64,000 nt of DNA from CBDBJQ01 sp965206405 (lineage in GTDB: Bacteria; Pseudomonadota; Alphaproteobacteria; UBA8366): assembly GCA_965206405.1 (NCBI GenBank), contig CBDBJQ010000006.1, positions 744,001 through 808,000 of the forward strand. The letters are read 5' to 3'. Shown here one piece after another: positions 26,546 through 35,178 of this stretch. The notes beneath the pieces were generated by a model, which saw only the letters and a list, made by a program, of their open reading frames with translations, ran no database searches and was not told the origin of the DNA. How positions within the stretch are numbered: the stretch's first letter is position 1; every line of letters starts with the position of its first letter. A program made the translations under genes and the position numbers.

Positions 26546-27271
26546 ATGACAGAAGACAGCTACAGGCCGCGGGACTGGGAGGTCCATCCCTCCGTGCATG
26601 CCGATTACGGAGGTTCGCTGAGCCCGGCTACACCCGGCAAGCCGCTCGTGACCCTGCCGCATACGCTCTCGGAGCTTACCGGGCCGGTCTTCGGGCATGA
26701 TGCGCTTGGGGATCTCGACGATGATCTCATCCGGAATGCCGTCCGGGACGGCGAGCCGATCGGCGAGCGTATCGTCGTTTCCGGCCGCATCCTAGACGAG
26801 AACGACCGCCCGGTTCCCGACACCCTGATCGAGATCTGGCAGGCCAACGCCGCAGGGCGCTATACGCACATGAATGATCAGCACGACGCGCCGCTCGATC
26901 CGAATTTCTCGGGTACCGGGCGCTGCGTGAGCGATGCTGAGGGGAATTACCGGTTCCGGACCATCTTTCCCGCACCCTATCCCTTGCCTTATGGCGACAA
27001 TCTCTGGCGGCCGGCGCATATCCACTTCTCCCTGTTCGGACCGAGTATCGCCACCCGCCTTGTCACCCAGTGCTATTTCCCCGGCGATCCACTGAACGAG
27101 GCCGATTTCATCTATCGGAGCATCCCCGATGCGGGTGCCCGCGAGCGGCTGATTGCCGCATTCTCCAAGGACGATGGCGAGCCCGGCATGGCGCTTGGCT
27201 ACAGATTCGACATTGTGCTCAGAGGCCGTGCCCGGACCCCGATGGAAACCCCGGGTTCGGGGGAGGGCTGA
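26546..27271 (+). CDS. pcaH: Intradiol ring-cleavage dioxygenase, protocatechuate 3,4-dioxygenase beta-subunit-like
   Basis: 241 aa. Fe(III)-dependent enzymes of this family open catechols between the hydroxyls. Visible: RILDENDRPVPDTLIEIWQANAAGRYTH, the Tyr-containing PYPLPYGDNLWRPAHIHFSLFG with the HxH iron ligands, and LVTQCYFPGDPLNEAD. The N-terminal PRDWEVHPSVHADYGGS is the usual beta-subunit arm. The ATG 26546 follows GGGGCGAGGCG. No other pca genes (pcaB, C, D) lie nearby, so protocatechuate itself may not be the substrate. Confidence 0.88.
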   Translation: MTEDSYRPRDWEVHPSVHADYGGSLSPATPGKPLVTLPHTLSELTGPVFGHDALGDLDDDLIRNAVRDGEPIGERIVVSGRILDENDRPVPDTLIEIWQANAAGRYTHMNDQHDAPLDPNFSGTGRCVSDAEGNYRFRTIFPAPYPLPYGDNLWRPAHIHFSLFGPSIATRLVTQCYFPGDPLNEADFIYRSIPDAGARERLIAAFSKDDGEPGMALGYRFDIVLRGRARTPMETPGSGEG

Positions 27272-27274
27272 GCG

Positions 27275-27871
27275 ATGCCGCGCCAGACCGCTTCCCAGAC
27301 CATCGGCCCTTTTTTCCACCGGGCCCTCGTTCCCGAAACTCATGGCGGCAAGGGAATTGCCGGCGACGACCTCGCCGCCGATGCCACCATGGGCGAGCGT
27401 ATCCATATCCGCGGGCGGCTTGTCGGCGCCGATGGCGCACCGGTGGCCGAGGCCCTGGTCGAGATCTGGCAGGCCGATGCCAATGGCCGCTATGCGCATC
27501 CCGCCGATGCACGTGCCGAACCGCCGCCGGATCCGGGATTCCGGGGTTTCGGGCGGACAAACACCGATGCCGAGGGCAACTTCGCGTTCACAACGGTGAA
27601 GCCCGGTGCGGTGCCGGGGACGGGCAACGCCCTGCAGGCGCCGCATGTCAACGTCACGATCTTCCCCCGCTCCGTGAACAGCCATCTCTTTACGCGACTT
27701 TATTTTTCCGATGAGGAGGATGCCAACGGGCGCGATCCGGTGCTGTCCTCAATCGAGGAAGTACGGCGCGGAACGCTGGTGGCGGTACCCGCCGAGCGGG
27801 ACGGCATGACCGAATACCTGTTCGAGGTGCGCTTCAGGGGCGACGGCGAGACGGTGTTCTTCGATGTCTGA
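27275..27871 (+). CDS. pcaG: Protocatechuate 3,4-dioxygenase alpha-subunit-like
   Basis: 198 aa; begins PRQTASQTIGPFFHRAL, the conserved alpha-subunit start, with RGRLVGADGAPVAEALVEIWQADANGRY and APHVNVTIFPRSVNSHLFTRLYFSDE. Alpha subunits lack the iron ligands and complete the active-site pocket. It follows pcaH by 3 nt, an obvious co-translated pair. Confidence 0.9.
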   Translation: MPRQTASQTIGPFFHRALVPETHGGKGIAGDDLAADATMGERIHIRGRLVGADGAPVAEALVEIWQADANGRYAHPADARAEPPPDPGFRGFGRTNTDAEGNFAFTTVKPGAVPGTGNALQAPHVNVTIFPRSVNSHLFTRLYFSDEEDANGRDPVLSSIEEVRRGTLVAVPAERDGMTEYLFEVRFRGDGETVFFDV

Positions 27872-27908
27872 GCCGCGCATCCGCAGAACGCATCTTTGCC
27901 CTGCAACG

Positions 27909-27983
27909 AATGCCCCTGCGATCAACGGTTCCGCAATGAGCGCTCCTGCGATGAGTGCTTCCCCAATGAACGACCGTGCGGTA
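27909..27983. repeat. Degenerate 15-bp tandem repeats downstream of pcaG
   Basis: Five 15-nt units of pattern AxNGxNNCxxCxATG, e.g. AGCGCTCCTGCGATG then AGTGCTTCCCCAATG, follow pcaG by about 40 nt. They are diverged, but the 15-nt period equals that of the array at 7574. No start and ribosome site make a coding role likely. Confidence 0.6.
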
Positions 27984-28056
27984 TTTGTCGGCATCCGTTC
28001 GGCCGATATCTTGTAATTGGCACTTTCCAACGGATACTGGTTTCGAGGGTAAACGG

Positions 28057-28839
28057 ATGAGCACAGGACCGAGACTGCAAGACAAGGTGGCAATGGTGAC
28101 CGGCGGCGCTTCCGGCATCGGTGCCGAGTGCGCACGTGTTTTTTCCGGACACGGTGCCGGCGTGGTGATTGCCGACATCAACGACAATCTTGGGCACCAG
28201 GTTGCCAAGGAGATCGAGGATGCCGGTGGCTCCTCGCTCTATGTCAGCCTCGATACGACCAGCGAGGAGGCGTGGCAGAAGGCGATGGCGGAGGTGCAGG
28301 CGAAATTTTCACGCCTCGATGTGATGGTGAATGCAGCCGGGGTGTCCGGGCGTATGCCGGACGGGAGCGCGGCGCCGAAGATCGGTGATGCGTCGCTCGA
28401 GAACTGGGAGCGGGTGATGGGCGCCAACTCGACCGGCGTCTTTCTTGGCACCAAATACGCGATTGCCCCGATGCTTGCCTCAGGCGGCGGCTCGGTCATC
28501 AACATATCCTCGATCTATGGCATCGTCGGATCGGAACACAACGCCGCCTATCATGCATCCAAGGGCTCGGTGAGGACCTTTAGCAAGGGCGCGGCGATCC
28601 AGTACGCCACAGACGGCATCCGGGTAAACTCGGTGCATCCTGGATTCGTGGACACGCCAATGACCTCCCCGGTCCACAACGATCCCGAGCGGGCGGCACC
28701 CCGCATAGCGCAGACCCCGATGGGCCGCTTCGGAAAGCCGCATGACATCGCCATGGGGTGCCTGTTTCTGGCCAGCGACGAATCCTCCTGGATGACCGGT
28801 GCCGAACTGGTCATCGATGGCGGTATGACAGCGGCTTGA
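28057..28839 (+). CDS. Short-chain dehydrogenase/reductase (SDR)
   Basis: 260 aa classical SDR: TGGASGIG cofactor motif (about 16-23), NAAGVSG, catalytic Ser in VINISSIYG and YxxxK in AAYHASKG, then HPGFVDTPM and the C-terminal ASDESSWMTGAELVIDGGM. ADIND after strand 2 points to NAD(H). The ATG 28057 is used because family sequence begins there. It precedes the cupin gene by 26 nt; the two are probably one unit. Confidence 0.92.
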   Translation: MSTGPRLQDKVAMVTGGASGIGAECARVFSGHGAGVVIADINDNLGHQVAKEIEDAGGSSLYVSLDTTSEEAWQKAMAEVQAKFSRLDVMVNAAGVSGRMPDGSAAPKIGDASLENWERVMGANSTGVFLGTKYAIAPMLASGGGSVINISSIYGIVGSEHNAAYHASKGSVRTFSKGAAIQYATDGIRVNSVHPGFVDTPMTSPVHNDPERAAPRIAQTPMGRFGKPHDIAMGCLFLASDESSWMTGAELVIDGGMTAA

Positions 28840-28865
28840 CGATAACCTGAAGGAGGAATACGGGC

Positions 28866-29426
28866 ATGGGATCCTATGCGATTGCAGATCTGGTCGTCGA
28901 TGTGAAGGCGGTTCAGCAGCAGAACGAGACGCCGGAGGCGGTAACCGCGGCGGTAGCTGGGCTGATCGGCCGCATGCTTGATGATACGGGCTGGGTCGAG
29001 GAGCGTTTCTATCGTTGCGATGAAGAACAGGGGTTCGGCATCTCGGTGCTCCACGAGGAACCGGAAGCCCTGCTTATCGAGATGATTTGCTGGCTTCCCG
29101 GCCGCGGCGTGACACCGCACGACCACCAAACATGGGGCGTCGTGCTGGGCCTGGATGGCGCGGAGCATAACACGATGTGGCAACGCAATGACGACGGTAG
29201 CCGGGAGGGGTTTGCCGATATCATCGCTGCCGATGAGCAGGTGGTGCGACGCGGCGACATCTGCACCTTGATGCCGGACGACATCCACAGCATCCACAAC
29301 GAAGGTGATGAACCGTCTCTCTCCCTGCACGTCTACGGGAAAAGCCTCTCTCTGACAGGACGCAGCGAGTTCGATCCCGAAGCCAAGAGTGTCCGGCCCT
29401 GTCCTGTGCGGACCCGCAACGAATAG
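28866..29426 (+). CDS. Cupin thiol-dioxygenase-like protein (cysteine/3-mercaptopropionate dioxygenase superfamily)
   Basis: 186 aa. A double-stranded beta-helix with metal-binding HDHQTWGVVLGLDGAEHN (His-x-His plus downstream Glu/His), DDIHSIHNEGDEPSLSLHVYG and the preceding IEMICWLPGRGVTPH. Bacterial relatives oxidise small thiols with Fe(II) and O2. A strong AAGGAGGA ribosome site precedes ATG 28866. Substrate assignment to cysteine is not secure. Confidence 0.75.
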   Translation: MGSYAIADLVVDVKAVQQQNETPEAVTAAVAGLIGRMLDDTGWVEERFYRCDEEQGFGISVLHEEPEALLIEMICWLPGRGVTPHDHQTWGVVLGLDGAEHNTMWQRNDDGSREGFADIIAADEQVVRRGDICTLMPDDIHSIHNEGDEPSLSLHVYGKSLSLTGRSEFDPEAKSVRPCPVRTRNE

Positions 29427-29617
29427 GCCGGCCTACTGGTCGTTGATCTCCACGCGTTTGGGAAAACAATCCGGGCCTCCATCGTGTAGCAAGAGAGACA
29501 GGAAATGCGAGGCGTAGCAGATTCAACCCCGGGATAGCAGGCGTTATGCTTTTGGTGAAGGGGTGCCGTGGCCTGGGGAGCGATCGGTGCGGAGCCAATG
29601 TATCGATCTTGCGTAGT

Positions 29618-29956
29618 TTAAGGGGCAATATCCGTTCGCTGGGCCTTGGCGATGCGGTTCACAGTCGCGCGCTGGCGCGGCTTACCGCGCATCTTTGCCA
29701 GTTGAATCGAGCTAACGGGGATCTCTGGTATCAGAGCATCCATGTTTGGGAGCAAACGCAACGCCCGCAATATCCGAAGTAGGTTTGAGGCTTGAATGGA
29801 GTGCCCTTTTTCTGCGCGCGCAAGCGTACGCCCGGAAACACCTGCCGCCTTCGCAAGCCTGCTTTGGGTCATGTTCTGGTCCAGGCGATATCGCGCGAGA
29901 CGATTGCCGAGCTCTTTCAGGGCGGTATCGTTCGAGCTGCCATTTAAGAAGTTCAT
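29618..29956 (-). CDS. XRE-family HTH regulator, HipB-like orphan
   Basis: 112 aa. A helix-turn-helix is seen at NMTQSRLAKAAGVSGRTLARAEKG (about residues 28-51), followed by SNLLRILRALRLLPNMDALIP, a layout common in antitoxin-type regulators that precede a hipA kinase gene. No hipA follows: the downstream 190 nt hold nothing recognisable before the convergent cupin gene. Local composition is more AT-rich than the flanks, consistent with transferred DNA. The dyad at 30004-30021 is a plausible autoregulatory operator. Confidence 0.8.
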   Translation of the reverse strand: MNFLNGSSNDTALKELGNRLARYRLDQNMTQSRLAKAAGVSGRTLARAEKGHSIQASNLLRILRALRLLPNMDALIPEIPVSSIQLAKMRGKPRQRATVNRIAKAQRTDIAP

Positions 29957-30409
29957 AAGCTGATATCTTTGTCTGCTTGATGCTGATTTATGGGGGGGGG
30001 TATCATGACATAATTGTCATGTTATATCAAAGGATAGTGCCGATACAACGCGCCAGAAGTGGCATTTTATAAAAATAATAATGCTGTTCATGAGACCAGC
30101 AGATGATCTAGCCGGCTGGTTGCCAAGGGAGCGACCTCAAGAGCTTCCTGCCGCTGTTCGCCCGTTATTCGGACAAGAAGCCGGAAGTGCGTCTCTGCCC
30201 TTCACGGTAATGTCGCTAACCTGCCGGCAAGCCATGATGGCAGCCTGAGGCGTGCGGACGCGATCGCCCGAAACTCTGATGCGGACAGCCTGCTCTTGAG
30301 TGTGTGCAGGGCGGTGCTGCTTACGCTGCTGGCGACACTGTGTTCCGAGAAGCAGTTTACACAAGGTTGGAGCAGGTCTCGCTACCAGATCCCGTTAGCG
30401 GATCCCGCT
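29957..30409. other. Non-coding accessory spacer (453 nt)
   Basis: Contains a G9 tract (29992-30000) and the operator-like dyad, then AT-rich sequence to about 30090, then GC-rich sequence with only overlapping short frames in both directions and no recognisable product or ribosome site. It may be debris of a deleted gene, perhaps a former partner of the HTH regulator, but I cannot identify it. Confidence 0.6.
30004..30021. promoter_or_regulatory. Operator-like inverted repeat upstream of the XRE regulator
   Basis: CATGACA (30004-30010), spacer TAAT, TGTCATG (30015-30021): perfect 7-bp arms, about 48 bp before the regulator's start in an AT-rich segment. Spacing and symmetry suit a dimeric XRE repressor. 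Confidence 0.6.
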
Positions 30410-31429
30410 TCAATCCTGCACGCGGTAGACCCGCGCTGCCGTGTCGTGGAACAGAGCCGCCTTCTCGCCGGCCGAGCACCCTTCGGCGATGCGTTTGAAG
30501 CAGTTCCAGAGAACATTGTAGCTGCAGCTGGTCCGGTCGACGGGGAAGTTCGATTCGAACATGCAGCGCCTGGGGCTGAACGTCTCGATGCAGTGTTCGT
30601 ACCAGGGCCGCGTTGCTACCGCCAGCGCTTCCGAAGAGGGCGGCTTCTCGCGCTTGTGCCAGCCGAATCCGTTCAGTTTCATGTTGATGCCGCCGAGCTT
30701 GGCGATCACGTTGTCGCACTCTGCCAGAGCGGCGATGTCATCGCGCCACTGTGCGAAGATCTCTTCCCGCTTGCCCGCATAGGAGCCGATGCCGAGCGGG
30801 CCGCCGAAATGGTTGAGAATGATGGTTGTCTCAGGGCAGGCTCGGGCGAGGGCGGTAAGCTCGGGAATCTGCGGGTGGTAGAGCCAGCCCTCGAAGCTGA
30901 GATTGTGGCGGGCGAGCAGGCGCACGCCCTCGCGGAAAGACTCCTCGGCCAGCATATCCTTGTCGGGAGCGACATGGGCGTTGCGGATGTCGGGATCCGC
31001 ATCCCAGGACGCGGCGTGGCGTATGCCGCGAAAACGCCCGCCGCCGGCGGCGATGTGGGCTTCCAGCACGGGCTCTACCGCCGCACCGAGCAGTAGATTC
31101 GCCATGCCGACGATGCCGGCGGCGACACGGGTTGGCCCATAGGTGCCCGAGGCGCTCATCGCCGCGATACCGTTGACGAACTCGGTCTCGCCGACCGGCC
31201 GGAGGTGCTCCGGACCGTTGCTCCGATACATGGCGCCGCATTCAATGAACACCGTGGCGACGACATTGTGACCGGAGCCGGTGTCGGCGAGCAGCTCGTC
31301 GAGCAGATAGCGGCTCCGGTCGCCGTCCCGGCGGACATCCCAGAGATGGTGGTGAGGATCGCAGATCGGTAATTCCGGCTCGATAGTCTCCTCGTCAACG
31401 AGCGCCAACCATTTGTCGTGATCGGACAT
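30410..31429 (-). CDS. Amidohydrolase family 2 (metal-dependent TIM-barrel hydrolase)
   Basis: 339 aa. The N-terminal ICDPHHHLWDV supplies the HxH metal site; ECGAMYRS, RGIRHAASWD, LNHFGG and the C-terminal MFESNFPVDR (Asp) follow the ACMSD/lactonase-type amidohydrolase pattern. These enzymes hydrolyse lactones or decarboxylate aromatic acids. ATG 31429 (MSDHDKW) follows GGAAGAGAGAC. It is the last gene of a same-strand run with two luciferase-like monooxygenases upstream, suggesting one degradative unit. Confidence 0.88.
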   Translation of the reverse strand: MSDHDKWLALVDEETIEPELPICDPHHHLWDVRRDGDRSRYLLDELLADTGSGHNVVATVFIECGAMYRSNGPEHLRPVGETEFVNGIAAMSASGTYGPTRVAAGIVGMANLLLGAAVEPVLEAHIAAGGGRFRGIRHAASWDADPDIRNAHVAPDKDMLAEESFREGVRLLARHNLSFEGWLYHPQIPELTALARACPETTIILNHFGGPLGIGSYAGKREEIFAQWRDDIAALAECDNVIAKLGGINMKLNGFGWHKREKPPSSEALAVATRPWYEHCIETFSPRRCMFESNFPVDRTSCSYNVLWNCFKRIAEGCSAGEKAALFHDTAARVYRVQD

Positions 31430-31493
31430 GTCTCTCTTCCGTCGCTTTTCTGTCAGGCAAGCTTCGTGGTCGCCAGGCGAACGCCCGGGTTCG

Positions 31494-32477
31494 TCAGGTA
31501 AACTCCCGGGCAACGCCGGAGAAGCGGCGGATGCTGTCGACCGCGCGATCGAGGGAGAGGCCGGGCCAGTTCATGCGCAGGATCAACGTTGTTGCACCGA
31601 GTTCATCCCGATAGCGCGCAACCGCATCCCGGACCGTGTCGACGCCGCCGATCAGGAATCCATCGCGGGCGACTTCCTCAAACCGCTCCTCAAACGGGCG
31701 TCCGGCGAGGTCGTCATTCTTCCATGAATCGTAAACCGCGTACTTGCCGATCAGCGCATCCCGGCTCGCCGCCATCGCTGTGGCGTCGTCGGTATCGACG
31801 AAGCATTCGCGGCAGATCGGCTGTTCGTCGTTATTAGAGCCGCCGGCCCCGAGAAACTCGCCCCGGAGTTCAGACAGTTCGCTGATCGGGGCGGTAAAGC
31901 TGGCAAGCCAGGCATCGCCGATACGGGCGGCCCGCCGCACTGCCGCCGGTACCGAGCCGCCGAGCCAGATCGGGCACCCCTCCGGCCGGCGCGGGTGCAG
32001 GGAAAGGCCGACATCCTCGACGGTGAAGAAGCGGCCTTTATGGGTAACCCGCTCCTCGGTCCAGAGCCTGCGGATCAGTTCCACCGCCTCGGTCAGGCGC
32101 GCGGCTCTGTCCTGCATCTCGACACCCATGGATTGGAATTCCTCCGGCCGGTAGCCGAGGCCGGCAGCGAGCACGTAGCCGCCGGAGGTCATCCAGTCCA
32201 AACTGGCCGCCTGTTCGGCGACCTGCACCGGGTTCATCATCGACAACAGCAGGATCGCGGTACCGCACCGCATGCCACCGGCTTCGGTCGACAGCCGGGC
32301 GAGCAGTTCGTGCGGCTGAAACATGCGCATGGGGTGGACGACGTAGTGGTGTGGCACCCAGATCGACTCGAATCCGCTCTCGCGGGCGGCCCGGACCATC
32401 ATTGCCATCCCGGCGAGCGCGTCGTCGAGATCGTCATCGGCCCTGAACTGAGGCGAAACATAAAGACCGAACTTCAT
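31494..32477 (-). CDS. LLM-class flavin-dependent oxidoreductase
   Basis: 327 aa bacterial-luciferase-type barrel: MKFGLYVSPQFRADDD, ESIWVPHHYVVHPMRMFQPHELLARLSTEAGGMRCGTAI, YVLAAGLGYRPEEFQSMG and a C-terminal GGVDTVRDAVARY. ATG 32477 is preferred over 32495 because AAGGA lies 7 nt before it. It probably acts with the amidohydrolase 64 nt downstream. Substrate unknown; cofactor FMN or F420 cannot be settled from sequence alone. Confidence 0.86.
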   Translation of the reverse strand: MKFGLYVSPQFRADDDLDDALAGMAMMVRAARESGFESIWVPHHYVVHPMRMFQPHELLARLSTEAGGMRCGTAILLLSMMNPVQVAEQAASLDWMTSGGYVLAAGLGYRPEEFQSMGVEMQDRAARLTEAVELIRRLWTEERVTHKGRFFTVEDVGLSLHPRRPEGCPIWLGGSVPAAVRRAARIGDAWLASFTAPISELSELRGEFLGAGGSNNDEQPICRECFVDTDDATAMAASRDALIGKYAVYDSWKNDDLAGRPFEERFEEVARDGFLIGGVDTVRDAVARYRDELGATTLILRMNWPGLSLDRAVDSIRRFSGVAREFT

Positions 32478-32555
32478 GGAAACGTCCTTATTCATCTGGT
32501 CACCCTTAACTTTGGTGTCTTTACACGGGGAGCGTTTTCTTCACTTGTCTGTCCT

Positions 32556-33596
32556 TTATGCCGCCGCAGTGGGGAGTGTAGCCCGGAAGGTTTCGACAAA
32601 CGCCTGCCACTGATCTTCGGGCGCATCCATCGGCATGGCGAAGTACAGCGCCGCCCGCTGGAGCAGGCCTTCAGGGTAGCGGTCGGCCAGGATCCGGGCG
32701 ATTTCCGCCGGACTGCCTGATACGGCGACCTCGGCGAGCAGGGAATCGGGCACTTTGCCACCAACCTCGTCGAACCTGCCCTCGCGCACCATCTGGCTCA
32801 GCTCCTTGCCGAGCGCGTGATGGCCATGATGTTCGAGCAGGGCCCGGTAACTCGGCGTCGCTGCGTAAAACCCGATCTGGTCGCGCACCTGCGCCTCCGA
32901 ACTGCGGCGTTCTTCCTCGCTGTCGCCGGCCACCGCGAACACGCTGGCGAAAAAGGCGATGTCCTCGACGCGCCGGCCACTCATGACGGCGCCCTCGGTG
33001 ACAGCGGGCCGGACCACTTCGCGGAGATAGGAGACCGAATGCATCGGGTGCACATGCATGCCGTCGGCGGCCTCGCCGGCAACCCGGCACATGCGCGGAT
33101 TGACACCGGCAATCCAGATGGGGATAGCGGGGTGGTCGATCGGCCCCGGGTTAAAAGCCGGGTTGGTGAGCAGGAAGCGATAGAACTCGCCCTCATAGGA
33201 CGGCCTGGCGTCGGTCTGGAAAGTATCCCAGATCGCCCGCAGGCAGCGGATGTAGTCGGTCAGCCGAGCCGCCGGACGGTCGAAGGGCATCGAGAACCGC
33301 CGTTCAACATGGGCCCGCACCTGGGTGCCGAGCCCGAGCTGGAAGCGGCCGTCGCTCGCCGCCTGCAGATCCCAGGCCGCCTGGGCTGTCGCATAGGGGC
33401 TACGGGCGAAGGCAACGGCGATGTTGGTACCGATGTTGATGCGTTCGGTGGCGGCGGCGACCTGGGCCAACGGCATGAAGGGATTGTGGGCGGCTTCGAA
33501 GCTCCACAGCGCATCGAGGCCGATCGCTTCGCATTTGCGCCCGTAGGCGGCGGCGTCGCGCAGGTCGATATCCCACATCATACCGTCGATGCGCAT
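32556..33596 (-). CDS. LLM-class oxidoreductase, F420-dependent-like subfamily
   Basis: 346 aa, TIM-barrel: MRIDGMMWDIDLRDAA, IGLDALWSFEAAHNPFMPLAQVAAATERINIGTNIAVAFARSP, LQAASDGRFQLGLGTQV and IWIAGVNPRMCRVAGEAADGMHVHPMHS. The pattern resembles the TIGR03617-type group often annotated as F420-dependent, but cofactor use in this organism is unproven. ATG 33596 has AGGGATC upstream. It is the first gene of the monooxygenase-monooxygenase-amidohydrolase run. Confidence 0.85.
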   Translation of the reverse strand: MRIDGMMWDIDLRDAAAYGRKCEAIGLDALWSFEAAHNPFMPLAQVAAATERINIGTNIAVAFARSPYATAQAAWDLQAASDGRFQLGLGTQVRAHVERRFSMPFDRPAARLTDYIRCLRAIWDTFQTDARPSYEGEFYRFLLTNPAFNPGPIDHPAIPIWIAGVNPRMCRVAGEAADGMHVHPMHSVSYLREVVRPAVTEGAVMSGRRVEDIAFFASVFAVAGDSEEERRSSEAQVRDQIGFYAATPSYRALLEHHGHHALGKELSQMVREGRFDEVGGKVPDSLLAEVAVSGSPAEIARILADRYPEGLLQRAALYFAMPMDAPEDQWQAFVETFRATLPTAAA

Positions 33597-33788
33597 TGCT
33601 GATCCCTGTTTCTGCCTGTCGCTGCAACAGTTTTTGATATAGCGGTATGTCCGCAAGCGGCGAGTCCCCTGAGAGCGGCGCAGTCTGGTGCAATGCGGGA
33701 AAATACCGGCGCAAAGGGAATTTATTTCAATGATCCTATGAGGCTGACAGGCGGCCTCTTGCCTCAAAACGTTTACGGCAAACGGAGC

Positions 33789-34967
33789 TTAACCCCGGAT
33801 TGGCTCAGTACCCTTGCTCAAAACAGTGAGATATTCCTGATATGCAAAAATCTTGTTACGGTCTTTGCCGGTGATCTCCTGAACAATGCCCAATGCCTCA
33901 AGTGTCGTTAGAGAGCGTAATACAGTTGGTAGCGACACGTTGCACCCTTGCTTGATTTTGTTTGTATTGGAAATGGGGTGGCGCTGTAAAAACTGGTGTA
34001 CTGACAAAACGCCAGCCGTCGATCTTCCTGATGTCTCGATGGTAGTACGGTCAGCATTAAACAAGGCGATGATGGCTTGTGCCGTTTCTGCTGCCTGTGT
34101 TGCCGTCTCAATGACACCGGTTAAGAAGAATTTGACCCAACTTTCCCAATCACCCGTTTCCCTGACAGATTGCAGGTGGTCGTAATATTCCTGTCGGTTG
34201 GCTTTGAAATAAAGACTGAGATACAGCAATGGTTCTTTCAGAACACCTTCCATGCACAATATGAAGGTGATGAGTAGCCGCCCCAGGCGGCCATTGCCAT
34301 CAAGAAACGGATGGATAGTTTCAAATTGCACATGTGCCAACGCAGCCTTGATCAAAGCAGGTAATTTAACATTTTCATCGTGCAGAAAAATCTCAAATGC
34401 ACCAAGGCATTCCATAAGCTGTTCAGGCGGCGGGGGAACGAAGCGGGCATTGCCTGGGCGTGAACCGCCGATCCAGTTTTGCGAGGTGCGAAACTCACCG
34501 GGCATTTTATTGCCACCCCTTGCGTTGTTCATCAGCTGAGCATGGATTTCACGGATCAGGCGCAAGGACATGGGAAAGTCCTTTAACCGTTCAAGACCGT
34601 AGTTCATGGCTGAGACGTAACAGGAGACTTCTGTCACATCATCCATTGGTACTCCGGGAGCTTCTTTCGATTCAAACAAGAGAAGGTCAGAAAGTGAAGA
34701 TTGTGTTCCTTCAATCTGCGATGATAAAACCGCCTCCTTACGGATATACATATAGAGAAACAAGGACGGGTCGGGCAAAACCATGCTCATACCGTCCAGA
34801 CGGCCGATTGCCGTGCTTGCCTGATCCAGAAGCGGATAGAGATCGTCCATTGCTAATGACGGCACAGGTGGCAGGTCTGTGGGCACATAGGCCGTGTAGT
34901 GCTCTCCACCAACGGCGGAGCATTTTACCTGCCTGCCAATACGTTCATTTTGATGCTCTATAGCCAT
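33789..34967 (-). CDS. Fic-domain protein (AMPylator-type) with N-terminal inhibitory motif
   Basis: 392 aa. The active-site motif HPFLDGNGRLGR (about 217-228) matches HxFx(D/E)GNGRxxR exactly, so catalytic His and phosphate-binding residues are intact. SSQIEG at 82-87 matches the (S/T)xxxE(G/N) inhibitory motif, giving an intramolecular (class II) layout. A C-terminal winged-helix-like region (NKIKQGCNVSLPTVLRSLTTLEALGIV) suggests DNA binding. Such proteins transfer AMP to protein targets; targets are unknown. It is noticeably AT-richer than the core genes and flanked by the transposon, so probably acquired. Confidence 0.9.
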   Translation of the reverse strand: MAIEHQNERIGRQVKCSAVGGEHYTAYVPTDLPPVPSLAMDDLYPLLDQASTAIGRLDGMSMVLPDPSLFLYMYIRKEAVLSSQIEGTQSSLSDLLLFESKEAPGVPMDDVTEVSCYVSAMNYGLERLKDFPMSLRLIREIHAQLMNNARGGNKMPGEFRTSQNWIGGSRPGNARFVPPPPEQLMECLGAFEIFLHDENVKLPALIKAALAHVQFETIHPFLDGNGRLGRLLITFILCMEGVLKEPLLYLSLYFKANRQEYYDHLQSVRETGDWESWVKFFLTGVIETATQAAETAQAIIALFNADRTTIETSGRSTAGVLSVHQFLQRHPISNTNKIKQGCNVSLPTVLRSLTTLEALGIVQEITGKDRNKIFAYQEYLTVLSKGTEPIRG

Positions 34968-34989
34968 TACTAACGTTTTTGCATATTTT

Positions 34990-35013
34990 GTTACTTATCT
35001 CAAAATAACTAAC
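34990..35013. promoter_or_regulatory. Inverted repeat upstream of the Fic gene
   Basis: GTTACTTAT (34990-34998), spacer CTCAAA, ATAACTAAC (35005-35013): 8 of 9 positions pair, 23 bp before the Fic start in AT-rich DNA. It could be the binding site of the protein's own winged-helix region. Confidence 0.4.
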
Positions 35014-35044
35014 ACGGATGAAGCGTGCAAGAGGTTAACTAACA

Positions 35045-35100
35045 ATGCCGTTCATGAGTGAGGTGGTCCCGGAAGAAATCAAACGCAGGGCAAAGAAAAT
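35045..35100 (+). pseudogene. 5' piece of a gene split by the IS1595-type transposon
   Basis: ATG 35045 opens 18 codons (MPFMSEVVPEEIKRRAKK) up to the target duplication. Removing 35101-37569 joins this frame to ...INPDVALDALHKSLVENSRA on the far side, so the element landed inside an open frame. No clear ribosome site or family is recognised. Confidence 0.5.
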
Positions 35101-35178
35101 CGCAATTACAAGTTATGGGCTTGACAGATCATTCTTCTATCTCTAACATTCTACAGAGACAGACAGACGGAGGGTACC

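Noticed and set aside
30296..31096. Plus-strand 266-aa open frame over the amidohydrolase
   Set aside because: Shadow of the amidohydrolase, whose metal-site motifs are clear on the other strand.
34990..35013. AT-rich inverted repeat considered as a replication origin element
   Set aside because: No dnaA boxes, no replication genes and no strand asymmetry seen nearby; a local operator is simpler.
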